In this document: positions 1 through 7,116 of the stretch, one piece after another
How positions within the stretch are numbered: position 1 is the stretch's first letter
Layout: each line of letters starts with the position of its first letter
Source of the DNA: an uncultured Phycisphaerae bacterium
Lineage (GTDB): Bacteria > Planctomycetota > Phycisphaerae > Sedimentisphaerales > Anaerohalosphaeraceae
Reading direction: 5' to 3'
NCBI GenBank assembly: GCA_937995495.1
Contig: CALKKA010000131.1
Location: 1 to 10,908 of the forward strand
DNA: 10,908 nucleotides
The notes under the pieces: model-generated
What the model was told of the DNA's origin: nothing
Databases searched by the model: none
What the model saw: only the letters and a program-made list of their open reading frames with translations
Translations under genes and position numbers: made by a program

Positions 1-165
1 CAGGGCTGTTACGCCGGCGGCGGGGTGGTCTTCCCCTGCGGCAAGGTGGTGATCGACGGGACGCTGTTTGTGTACTATGGCGGGGCGGACAAATACGTCG
101 GTCTGGCCACCTGTGAACTGGACGAGTTGCTCCAGTACCTGCTCGCCTGTCCGGTGACCGGATGA
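1..165 (+). CDS. GH130-family glycoside phosphorylase/hydrolase, C-terminal fragment
   Basis: Reading frame 1 is open from the window edge to a TGA at 163-165 and encodes 54 residues; the start lies outside the window. The visible part contains GGGVVFPCGKVVIDGTLFVY, then YYGGADKYVGLATCELDELL. This pattern (a VVFP strand, a 'dG.LyvYYGgaD' strand, then a '(V/I)G(L/V)AT..LdeLl' closing helix) is how five-bladed propeller enzymes of family GH130 end. GH130 members phosphorolyse or hydrolyse beta-linked mannosides in the cytoplasm or periplasm. The catalytic Asp and phosphate-binding residues are upstream and cannot be checked, so phosphorylase versus hydrolase is undecided. A secreted CBM6-bearing hydrolase follows 60 bp later, which fits a glycan-degradation neighbourhood. 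Confidence 0.72.
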   Translation, partial: QGCYAGGGVVFPCGKVVIDGTLFVYYGGADKYVGLATCELDELLQYLLACPVTG

Positions 166-214
166 TGGCCGGACCGATCATGAGGGTGGATTTGAGAAGA
201 TTGTTGACACTAAC

Positions 215-219
215 AGGAG
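215..219 (+). promoter_or_regulatory. Ribosome binding site supporting a TTG start
   Basis: AGGAG lies 6 nt before the TTG at 226. No ATG or GTG in frame gives a complete signal peptide, so this site decides the unusual TTG start of the secreted hydrolase. Confidence 0.6.
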
Positions 220-225
220 TAACGA

Positions 226-1773
226 TTGTTTTTTAAGTGTTTAAATGGAAAATCTCAGTTAACAGAATTATTCGTTGCTGCTCTTTTACTGAGTTTATTG
301 ATACCGGGTAGTGTCAACGCGAGCTCGGAGTCTGTTAGCACTTCGTATCAGGCGTCAGGAATGGACAGTTCGATGAGGATTAAAGGATACGCCCCTTCAT
401 TGCCTGGGAAACACCCTGTTTATGTATGGACTACGGGCACATGGATGGACTATTGGAACGGCGACGATGTGATCTTTACACAGGAGATGGCATCGCGAGG
501 TTTTGTGGCAGTGTCAGTGGAATATGACAACGGCTGGAACACGGGCGGCTATCCATCCAACTGCAGCGGTATACTGGCAAAAGCTGCACATATATTTGAT
601 AGGACCGATCCGGGCAGCGCGATCAGTGTGATATCGAATCTTCCCGGTGCCGATTGCGATTTGGGAATCGTGACAAGCGGCTTTAGCCAAGGGGCAAACT
701 TGGCATCTTTGGCGAAGAACTATGACGATCGGGTTGAGGCAGCATTTTTGATTGGCAATGGTTATACTGGCTGGTTTGACTCGTGCCTGCAGGACTCGGC
801 GACCGTCATTACAACCGATCGAATACGTTCAATAGTAGGGGCACATGATACAGCTTTCGGTGCGAGTCCTCCTAACGGTGTGCGTATTCAGCAGGAAGTA
901 ACGACGGGTATAAGCTGCGGAGGCGGGGCTTATGACTGTATGCAGCCCGACGGGAGCGGATGGTATATGGTGCAAACCTTCGAGACCGCTGACGGTGACG
1001 ATGACCACTGCTTCTACTATTCAGGTACGTGCGGTTATGCATTCGATGACAACTTCTTAAACGGCACGGATGTGTGGAGTCTTGCACCAAGCCTGGACTG
1101 GCTGGCAAGCTTTGCTCTTGAGGATTGCCCTGCAGGTGACCTTGATGGTGACTGCGAGGTTGGCATCAGTGACCTGCAAATCTTTGCTTTGGGCTGGTTA
1201 ACCAGTGATGTCGTCGCTGACATTGACGGCAGCGGGACAGCAGATGTTCTGGATTTTTCTATAATAGCCGAGAATTGGCTGAATTTCACAATAATCCCCG
1301 GGCATCAAATGCCGTATCCGGAAGGCATTGCTCACGCGATCCCCGGGCGTCTTGAGTTTGAAGACTATGATTTCGGTGGCCAGGACATCGCGTATTTTGA
1401 CACGATTCCTCAAAATAGTTACGCCGATTATCGCTCCGATGATGTCGAAATACTGTCCAGTCTGGACACAGACGGCGGCTTTGCGGTCTATGCCGCCACC
1501 AATGAATGGCTTGAATACACCTGTGATATTCTGCCGGGGACGTATGCAGTGACCGTTCGCAGCAGTAGCTCCCAGATGGCGCAGACCCTGACGCTGTCGC
1601 TTGACGAACAGACGCTGGCGACCTTCTCCCTGCCGACGACCGGTGGTTTTAACAGCTGGCAGGACACAACCATTTCAGGGGTCGAAATCCCAGACGGGTC
1701 CGATCAAATTTTGCGGTTTACGCTGAGCGAATCCAGTGCCATGCTCAACTATGTGGATTTCCTTCAAGAATAG
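226..1773 (+). CDS. Secreted alpha/beta-hydrolase with dockerin-like and CBM6-like domains
   Basis: This is a 515-residue secreted modular protein, probably an esterase acting on an insoluble or glycan substrate. A signal peptide covers about residues 1-32 (hydrophobic stretch 16-27, likely cleavage after V-N-A at 30-32). The alpha/beta-hydrolase domain spans about 40-297. Its nucleophile motif is G-F-S-Q-G at 152-156 (Ser154); the candidate acid is Asp208 in GAHDTAFG, and the candidate His is His261 in DDDHCFYY. Residues 301-352 hold two EF-hand-like repeats (DLDGDCEVGISDLQ and DIDGSGTADVLDFS), each ending in a WL pair, as in the dockerin-like domains of Planctomycete secreted proteins. Residues 371-515 look like a CBM6 module (GRLEFEDYD near the start, NEWLEYT in the middle, NYVDF at the end). 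The TTG start is chosen for its AGGAG site and intact signal peptide. I cannot place the hydrolase domain in a named esterase family. It may be unrelated to the CoA genes downstream. Confidence 0.82.
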   Translation: MFFKCLNGKSQLTELFVAALLLSLLIPGSVNASSESVSTSYQASGMDSSMRIKGYAPSLPGKHPVYVWTTGTWMDYWNGDDVIFTQEMASRGFVAVSVEYDNGWNTGGYPSNCSGILAKAAHIFDRTDPGSAISVISNLPGADCDLGIVTSGFSQGANLASLAKNYDDRVEAAFLIGNGYTGWFDSCLQDSATVITTDRIRSIVGAHDTAFGASPPNGVRIQQEVTTGISCGGGAYDCMQPDGSGWYMVQTFETADGDDDHCFYYSGTCGYAFDDNFLNGTDVWSLAPSLDWLASFALEDCPAGDLDGDCEVGISDLQIFALGWLTSDVVADIDGSGTADVLDFSIIAENWLNFTIIPGHQMPYPEGIAHAIPGRLEFEDYDFGGQDIAYFDTIPQNSYADYRSDDVEILSSLDTDGGFAVYAATNEWLEYTCDILPGTYAVTVRSSSSQMAQTLTLSLDEQTLATFSLPTTGGFNSWQDTTISGVEIPDGSDQILRFTLSESSAMLNYVDFLQE

Positions 1774-1815
1774 AATGATGCGGATGCGTGCTGAAATCTG
1801 GCTTAACGATTATAG

Positions 1816-1844
1816 ATAACAGGGTACTTAAGGAACTGTATATA
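1816..1844 (+). promoter_or_regulatory. Weak candidate promoter upstream of abfD
   Basis: ATAACA (1816-1821, four of six matches to TTGACA) is followed after 17 bp by TATATA (1839-1844). It lies in the 136-bp gap between the secreted hydrolase and abfD, where a new transcription unit would be expected given the change of theme. The match is modest and the region is AT-rich, so chance is a real alternative. Confidence 0.25.
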
Positions 1845-1909
1845 GCAATGCAGGTTGAAAGTGGCGATTATCAAGTAACGGCAATGGTGTTATTAGAAGG
1901 GACGTTTTG

Positions 1910-3370
1910 ATGGCGATCAAAACAAAAAATGAATATCTGAAGAGCCTTGAAGGGCGCAATCTTAAGATCTATATGTTCGGCGAACGGGTTGATGATCCGA
2001 TGAATCATCCGATCATCCGTCCTTCGATCAATTCGGTGGCGATGACCTATGAGTTGGCGAATAAGCCAGACTTTGAAGACGTGATGACGGCGACAAGCCA
2101 TCTGACAGGCGAAAGGATCAATCGCTATACACATATTCACCAAAGCACCGAAGACCTTATCAACAAAGTCAAAATGCTGAGGGCGTTGGGGCAGACGACC
2201 TGCAGCTGTTTCCAGCGATGCGTTGGGATGGACGCGATGAATGCGATTTACAGCAGCACCTATGAGATAGACACCGCCGAAGGGACGGACTATCACAAAC
2301 GGTTTGTCGAATATGTAAAGCATGCGCAAAAGGAAGACCTGACGATCGACGGAGCCATGACCGATCCCAAGGGGGATCGTCGGTTGCGGCCCGGGGATCA
2401 GCCGGATCCTGATATGTTCGTTCATGTTGTGAAAGAAACGAAAGAGGGCATCGTTGTTCGCGGGGCCAAGGCACATCAGACAGGATGCATTAATTCCCAC
2501 GAGATCTTGGTGATGCCCACGCTTGCGATGCGTCAAGAGGATAAGGACTACGCCGTAAGCTTCGCCGTGCCGGTCGAGGCGGAGGGTCTTGTTTACATTT
2601 ATGGCCGGCAGTCGATGGATATGCGTAAGATGGATGAAAGCGACTCTGGCAAGATCGACCAGGGCAACGCCTGTTTCGGTGGTCAGGAGATATTGCTTGT
2701 GTTTGACGATGTTTTCGTACCATGGGAAAAAGTGTTTATGTGCGGTGAATACCAACATAGCGGGATGCTGGTCGAGCGGTTTGCCGGTTATCACAGGCAG
2801 AGCTATGGCGGTTGCAAGGTTGGCGTTGGCGATGTTCTGATCGGGGCCGCGGCGCTGATCGCAGACTATAACGGGACACAAAAGGCCTCACATATTAAAG
2901 ATAAGATCATCGAGATGATCCACTTGAATGAAACGCTGTATGCGTGCGGCATCGCGTGTTCGAGCCAGGGGGAAAAAACGGCTTCGGGGAATTACCTTGT
3001 CAACCTTCTGTTGGCGAATGTGTGTAAGCAAAATGTAACACGTTTTCCGTATGAGATATCGCGGTTGTTACAGGATATTGCCGGCGGTATCATGGTGACC
3101 CTGCCGAGTGCGAAGGATCTTAAGAATCCGGAAGTGGGGCCTTACATTGAGAAATATCTTAAGGGCGTTTCTTCGGTGCCAACAGAAAACAGGATCCGGC
3201 TGTTGCGGTTTATTGAGAATATGTGTCTGGGCTGTGGTGCGACGTGCTATCTGACCGAGTCGATGCACGGGGCCGGTTCGCCGCAGGCACAGCGGATCAT
3301 GATGTCGCGCATGCTGGATATGGGGGCGCGTAAGGAAATGGTCAAACGGCTCGCAGGGATCAAAGAATAA
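1910..3370 (+). CDS. abfD: 4-hydroxybutyryl-CoA dehydratase / vinylacetyl-CoA delta-isomerase
   Basis: This 486-residue enzyme is predicted to dehydrate 4-hydroxybutyryl-CoA to crotonyl-CoA by a ketyl-radical mechanism using FAD and a [4Fe-4S] cluster; the family also isomerises vinylacetyl-CoA. Similarity to the Clostridium aminobutyricum enzyme (about 490 aa) is visible along the whole length, for example RPSIN, SCFQRCVGMDA, GAMTDPKGDR, GAKAHQTG.INSHE, ERFAGYHRQSYGGCKVGVGD and TESMHGAGSPQAQR. Cluster ligands Cys99, Cys103, His292 and Cys299 of that enzyme correspond to Cys100, Cys104, His295 and Cys302 here. Its Thr190, Glu257, Tyr296 and Glu455 correspond to Thr191, Glu260, Tyr299 and Glu450. 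ATG 1910 is preferred over the adjacent TTG 1907 because it sits 7 nt after a GAAGGGA-type site. The reading frame ends in TAATG beside the thiolase gene, so the two are probably co-transcribed. The related HpaB flavin monooxygenases lack the cluster ligands, so they are a poor alternative. The cluster implies an anaerobic or microaerobic host. Extra cysteines are described under findings. Confidence 0.95.
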   Translation: MAIKTKNEYLKSLEGRNLKIYMFGERVDDPMNHPIIRPSINSVAMTYELANKPDFEDVMTATSHLTGERINRYTHIHQSTEDLINKVKMLRALGQTTCSCFQRCVGMDAMNAIYSSTYEIDTAEGTDYHKRFVEYVKHAQKEDLTIDGAMTDPKGDRRLRPGDQPDPDMFVHVVKETKEGIVVRGAKAHQTGCINSHEILVMPTLAMRQEDKDYAVSFAVPVEAEGLVYIYGRQSMDMRKMDESDSGKIDQGNACFGGQEILLVFDDVFVPWEKVFMCGEYQHSGMLVERFAGYHRQSYGGCKVGVGDVLIGAAALIADYNGTQKASHIKDKIIEMIHLNETLYACGIACSSQGEKTASGNYLVNLLLANVCKQNVTRFPYEISRLLQDIAGGIMVTLPSAKDLKNPEVGPYIEKYLKGVSSVPTENRIRLLRFIENMCLGCGATCYLTESMHGAGSPQAQRIMMSRMLDMGARKEMVKRLAGIKE

Positions 3371-3384
3371 TGAATGGGGACGCT

Positions 3385-4566
3385 ATGAATAAAGTTGTGG
3401 TCATCGAGGGATTGCGAACGGCCATCGGTGGTTTTGGCGGGGCGTTGAAAGATATACCGGCCGTTGAGCTGGGGGCAGCGGTGATTGCCGAACTGGTCAA
3501 ACGGTCGGGGATCGAGGGTGCTTGCGTTGATGAGGTGATCATGGGCAATGTCCTCAGTGCGGGGTTGGGGCAAAATCCGGCACGGCAGGCCTCGACACAG
3601 GCCGGGCTCGGTGTCGAGGTTCCCGCGTTTACAGTAAACAAGGTGTGCGGATCGGGACTGAAGGCCATCAATCTTGCGGCACAATCCATTGCCGCAGGCG
3701 ACGCCGATGTTGTGATCGCCGGCGGAATGGAGAGTATGAGCTCAGCTCCTTATGTTCTTAACAAGGGCCGGTGGGGGTACCGGATGGGGCATGGCGAGAT
3801 CACCGATACGATGGTGCATGACGGGCTTTGGTGTGCGTTCGGTCATTATCATATGGGTATCACCGCTGAAAATATCGCTTCCACGTTCGGCATCACACGA
3901 GAAGATCAGGACGCGTTTGCTGCGTGCAGTCAGCAAAAGGCCGGTAAGGCGATCAAAAGTGGGGTTTTCGAAGATGAGATCGTGCCTGTTAGCATTCCCC
4001 AGAGAAAAGCCGATCCCGTCATTTTCAAAACAGACGAACATCCCCGCCCGGATACCACCGCGGAGAAGCTCTCCAAACTCTCTCCTGCTTTTAAACCCGA
4101 TGGAACCGTTACGGCGGGCAACGCATCCGGGATCAATGATGGGGCAGCAGCCGTCATTTTGATGTCAGAGAAAAAAGCAAAAGCGCTTGGGGTCAAAGGT
4201 AAGGTTGTGTTGACAGGGTATGCAAGCGCCGGCGTTGATCCGTCAATTATGGGAACCGGCCCCATCGCGGCGACACAAAAAGCGCTGAACAAGACGGGGC
4301 TAACGGTAAACGATCTTGACTTGATAGAGGCCAACGAAGCGTTTGCCGTGCAGGCGATCGCCGTAAACAAAGAATTGGGTTGGGATGAAAAGAAAGTCAA
4401 TGTGAACGGAGGCGCGATCGCTTACGGGCATCCGATCGGTGCCTCGGGAGCAAAAATATTCGTTAACCTCATCCACGAGATGGGCAGGCGAAACAGCGGA
4501 ACCGGTCTTGTAACACTTTGCATCGGCGGCGGGCAGGGGATCGCGACCGTCGTAACGGGGTGCTGA
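3385..4566 (+). CDS. Acetyl-CoA C-acetyltransferase (thiolase)
   Basis: Biosynthetic/degradative type II thiolase of 393 residues. It cleaves acetoacetyl-CoA with CoA to two acetyl-CoA, or runs in reverse, in the cytoplasm. Motifs are in the standard order. The acyl-accepting Cys88 lies in NKVCGSGLKAI, GGMESMSSAPY follows, NEAFA lies at about 317-321, catalytic His349 is in YGHPIGASG, and Cys379 is in LCIGGGQG. An in-frame ATG at 3370 overlaps the abfD stop (TAATG) and would add five residues. The ATG at 3385 is preferred because it gives the usual thiolase N-terminus (MNKVVVIEGLRTAIG) and puts the Cys/His/Cys triad at 88/349/379, almost the numbering of clostridial ThlA. GGGGA at 3376-3380 is its possible ribosome site. 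In this cluster the thiolase would finish 4-hydroxybutyrate catabolism. A slightly longer-chain 3-ketoacyl-CoA substrate cannot be excluded. Confidence 0.93.
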   Translation: MNKVVVIEGLRTAIGGFGGALKDIPAVELGAAVIAELVKRSGIEGACVDEVIMGNVLSAGLGQNPARQASTQAGLGVEVPAFTVNKVCGSGLKAINLAAQSIAAGDADVVIAGGMESMSSAPYVLNKGRWGYRMGHGEITDTMVHDGLWCAFGHYHMGITAENIASTFGITREDQDAFAACSQQKAGKAIKSGVFEDEIVPVSIPQRKADPVIFKTDEHPRPDTTAEKLSKLSPAFKPDGTVTAGNASGINDGAAAVILMSEKKAKALGVKGKVVLTGYASAGVDPSIMGTGPIAATQKALNKTGLTVNDLDLIEANEAFAVQAIAVNKELGWDEKKVNVNGGAIAYGHPIGASGAKIFVNLIHEMGRRNSGTGLVTLCIGGGQGIATVVTGC

Positions 4567-4568
4567 TG

Positions 4569-4611
4569 TCAGGTCTGTTGCGTTTCAGATTAAAATGTGG
4601 GACCTGAAATG
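4569..4611 (+). other. Two mutually exclusive short stems in the thiolase-ligase gap
   Basis: TCAGGTC (4569-4575) pairs with GACCTGA (4601-4607). CGTTTCAG (4581-4588) pairs with CTGAAATG (4604-4611) with one G-U pair. The two stems share bases 4604-4607, so they cannot both form. No U-tract follows, so this is not a plain terminator. The stems are short and may be coincidental. The rest of the 75-bp gap contains only the ribosome site AAGGTGG at 4631-4637. Confidence 0.2.
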
Positions 4612-4641
4612 TCCTCTGGAAATTGTTTTTAAGGTGGGTTT

Positions 4642-6186
4642 GTGTTTAATCTTTCCGACATCCTGAAGCAAAGTGCTGAGACATACCCCAATAAAGACGC
4701 CCTGGTCATGGACGACACCCATTTAACCTACGCTGAGCTTCTACAAAAAGTCAACCAGCTTGCCAACGGCCTGAAATCCCAGGGCATCCAACAGTCAGAC
4801 AGGGTACTGGTGGCCTGCCCAAACTCCATTGAATTCCCCATCATTTATTACGCCATCCTCAAGATCGGTGCTGTTGCAGTGACCGTAAACATTCTTTCCA
4901 AACAGTCTGAGCTGGAATACTATTTAAAAGATACGTCCGCCAAAGCCTTCTTTTGTCATCACGGTTCCGATCAGTTAAAACTGGAAAAAGAAGGTATCGC
5001 AGCCTTTAATGCTGTCGACACCTGCAGGCACTTTATCATTGTCGGCGGTGCCAGTGACGCTTGTGAAAACGCCATGACACTTGACAGCCTTTTCAAGGGC
5101 CAGCCCACAACATGTCCCACAGAACCCACCGACGAAGATGATACCGCTGTGATCCTTTATACCTCAGGTACGACTGGCAATCCAAAAGGCGCCGAGCTAA
5201 CTCACAAAAACAATCTTGCCTCGGCAAAAATATTCTTAAAGGCCCAACAGGCAACGGATAAAGATGTCCACCTCGTTGCCCTGCCCCTGTTCCATTGCTA
5301 CGCGCAGGAGGTGCAGTTAAACTGCGGCCTGCTTGCAGGTTCCACCGTCGTCCTCCTTGAACGGTTCGATGCGGATATGGTTTTAAAAACCTTTGAAAAA
5401 GAAAACGTGACCCTTTTTGCCGCCGTCCCCACGATCTACTGGGCACTGCTGAACCAGACTGATGCCTCGGACTACGATGTCGAAAAGATCGCAAGCAAAT
5501 TGCGGGTTGGCATGTCAGGTGGGGCCGCTATGCCCGTCGAAGTCCTGAAAGCCACCGAAGAAAAATTTAAATTTACCATCCTCGAAGCATGGGGATTGAC
5601 CGAATCCACCGCCGCCGGAACACTCAACCAGCTCGGCAAACAAAGGAAGGTCGGCTCGATCGGCACTCCGCACGACGGCATTGAGTTGCGCATCGTGGAC
5701 CCCGATATGAACGATGTGCCCCTCGGCCAACGTGGGGAACTTGTGATGAAGTCAGACGTCGTCATGAAAAGCTATTACAATCGCCCCCAAGCAACTGCCG
5801 AGGCTTTCCACGGAGGATGGCTTCATACCGGCGACATCGCCACACAAGACGAGGATGGCTATTTTTATATCGTCGACCGGCTCAAAGATATGATCATTCG
5901 TGGCGGATACAATGTATACCCACGCGAACTTGAAGAAAAGATCATAGAACATCCTGATGTCTCACTGGTTGCTGTGATCGGTGTGTCCGATGAAAAGTTT
6001 GGTGAAGAAGTAAAAGCCTACGTTGTCCTGAATGACAACGCAACAATAACTGGCGAAGAATTAATTCAATGGATAAAGCCGAAAGTCGCGAATTATAAAT
6101 ATCCGCGAATCGTCGAAATCGTGAATGCGTTACCCATGAGTGCAACGGGAAAACTATTAAAAAAAGAACTTCGCAAAAGGGCATAA
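4642..6186 (+). CDS. AMP-forming acyl-CoA synthetase (class I adenylate-forming enzyme)
   Basis: This 514-residue enzyme activates a carboxylic acid with ATP and CoA through an acyl-adenylate. It has the full motif set. The phosphate loop YTSGTTGNPKG is at 173-183, EAWGLTES at 315-322 and GWLHTGD at 392-398. The hinge motif DRLKDMIIRGGYNVYPRELE is at 412-431 and PMSATGKLLKKELR at 498-511, with Lys504 as the catalytic C-terminal lysine. The start is GTG 4642, with AAGGTGG a few bases upstream. General appearance is that of the fatty-acid/FadD-like branch, so a medium or long fatty acid is the default reading. Position between abfD/thiolase and an SDR suggests a short hydroxy acid such as 4-hydroxybutyrate, or crotonate, instead. 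The sequence alone does not settle the chain length. The 13-bp spacing to the SDR implies one operon. Confidence 0.9.
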   Translation: MFNLSDILKQSAETYPNKDALVMDDTHLTYAELLQKVNQLANGLKSQGIQQSDRVLVACPNSIEFPIIYYAILKIGAVAVTVNILSKQSELEYYLKDTSAKAFFCHHGSDQLKLEKEGIAAFNAVDTCRHFIIVGGASDACENAMTLDSLFKGQPTTCPTEPTDEDDTAVILYTSGTTGNPKGAELTHKNNLASAKIFLKAQQATDKDVHLVALPLFHCYAQEVQLNCGLLAGSTVVLLERFDADMVLKTFEKENVTLFAAVPTIYWALLNQTDASDYDVEKIASKLRVGMSGGAAMPVEVLKATEEKFKFTILEAWGLTESTAAGTLNQLGKQRKVGSIGTPHDGIELRIVDPDMNDVPLGQRGELVMKSDVVMKSYYNRPQATAEAFHGGWLHTGDIATQDEDGYFYIVDRLKDMIIRGGYNVYPRELEEKIIEHPDVSLVAVIGVSDEKFGEEVKAYVVLNDNATITGEELIQWIKPKVANYKYPRIVEIVNALPMSATGKLLKKELRKRA

Positions 6187-6199
6187 AAAAGGATTTGAA

Positions 6200-7027
6200 A
6201 TGAAGAACTTACTTGATGGGCAAGTGGCTGTGATTACCGGCGCCGGCAGAGGGATCGGCGCTGCCACGGCAAAATTGTTTGCAAGCCATGGCGCTAAAAT
6301 TGTCATCAGCGATGTTGACAAAGAACCCGCACAGCACGTTGTAAATGACATCTGCAGTGCTGGCGGCGATGCCATTGAAGTCTGCGGCGACATAACAGAC
6401 CCCGCCTTCCCGGAGCAACTTGTCGCAAAAACCATCGAAAAATATGGCCGCTTGAACATCCTCGTCAACAACGCCGGTTTTACATGGGACGGCATGCTCC
6501 ACAAAATGACCGACGCCCAATTTGAGGCCATGTTGCAGATCCACAACATGGGCCCTTTCCGTCTCATCCGCGCCGCCTCCCCTTATATGCGAGATGAAGC
6601 CAAGAAAGAAAAAGCACAAGGCGATACCCAACCACGATGCATCATCAATGTTTCGTCGACCTCAGGCCTGCACGGCAACATCGGACAGGTTAATTACAGC
6701 ACCGCAAAGATGGGCATCATTGGAATGACGAAAACGGTCGCAAAAGAATGGGGTGCATTCGGGATTCGGTGTAACGCCGTGGCATTCGGTTTCATTGACA
6801 CGCGTCTGACCCAAGAAAAAAACGCTTCAGAAAGCATCGAAGTGAACGGGCAGCAAGTCTCCCTCGGCATCCCAGGAAAAGTAAGGGAGTCCGTCTCGGC
6901 AATGATCCCGCTGGCCAGACCGGGCACCGTCGATGAAGCGGCTGGTGCCATACTCCTGCTCGCTTCACCTTATGCATCCTACATCACCGGCCATACACTT
7001 GAAGTCACTGGCGGAATGGGGATCTAA
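6200..7027 (+). CDS. SDR-family oxidoreductase (FabG-like, 3-hydroxyacyl-CoA/ACP type)
   Basis: Classical short-chain dehydrogenase of 275 residues with a Rossmann fold. The cofactor loop TGAGRGIG is at 13-20. Asp38 at the end of the second strand favours NAD(H) over NADP(H). NNAG is at 90-93, catalytic Ser153 is in NVSSTSG, and Tyr166/Lys170 are in YSTAK. It ends in the usual GHTLEVTGGMGI. An insertion of charged residues at about 131-145 makes it longer than FabG (about 245 aa). The place of the tetrad Asn of FabG is taken by His115 (IHNMGPF). ATG 6200 follows AAAAAAGGA by 6 nt. Encoded 13 bp after the ligase, it probably acts on the same CoA-ester series, for example an R-3-hydroxyacyl-CoA. 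Roles in reduction rather than oxidation, or on an alcohol precursor, remain possible. Confidence 0.88.
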   Translation: MKNLLDGQVAVITGAGRGIGAATAKLFASHGAKIVISDVDKEPAQHVVNDICSAGGDAIEVCGDITDPAFPEQLVAKTIEKYGRLNILVNNAGFTWDGMLHKMTDAQFEAMLQIHNMGPFRLIRAASPYMRDEAKKEKAQGDTQPRCIINVSSTSGLHGNIGQVNYSTAKMGIIGMTKTVAKEWGAFGIRCNAVAFGFIDTRLTQEKNASESIEVNGQQVSLGIPGKVRESVSAMIPLARPGTVDEAAGAILLLASPYASYITGHTLEVTGGMGI

Positions 7028-7103
7028 TCTTATAGCGTTGTCATTCATACGAAAGCAGGAATTCAGGTTGAATAATCTCGATTAGAGAAGAGACGGTTTT
7101 TTT

Positions 7104-7110
7104 AAAGGAG
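7104..7110 (+). promoter_or_regulatory. Strong ribosome binding site for a GTG start
   Basis: AAAGGAG ends 6 nt before GTG 7117 and fixes the start of the lipoprotein serine hydrolase, giving an intact lipoprotein signal peptide. Confidence 0.75.
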
Positions 7111-7116
7111 AAGTTT

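Noticed and set aside
204..209. Perfect TTGACA just before the secreted hydrolase
   Set aside because: A matching -10 at the usual distance would fall inside the coding region (about 227-232), where the sequence is not TATAAT-like.
1126..1281. Dockerin as evidence of a cellulosome
   Set aside because: Dockerin-like domains occur widely in Planctomycete secreted proteins without cellulosomes, and no cohesin is encoded in the window.
1871..2881. A 336-codon open frame on the - strand opposite abfD
   Set aside because: It is antisense to a gene with fully conserved catalytic residues, has no credible domain and reflects codon bias of the + strand gene.
1910..3370. HpaB-type 4-hydroxyphenylacetate 3-monooxygenase
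   Set aside because: It shares the fold, but the four [4Fe-4S] ligands and full-length similarity identify the dehydratase branch.
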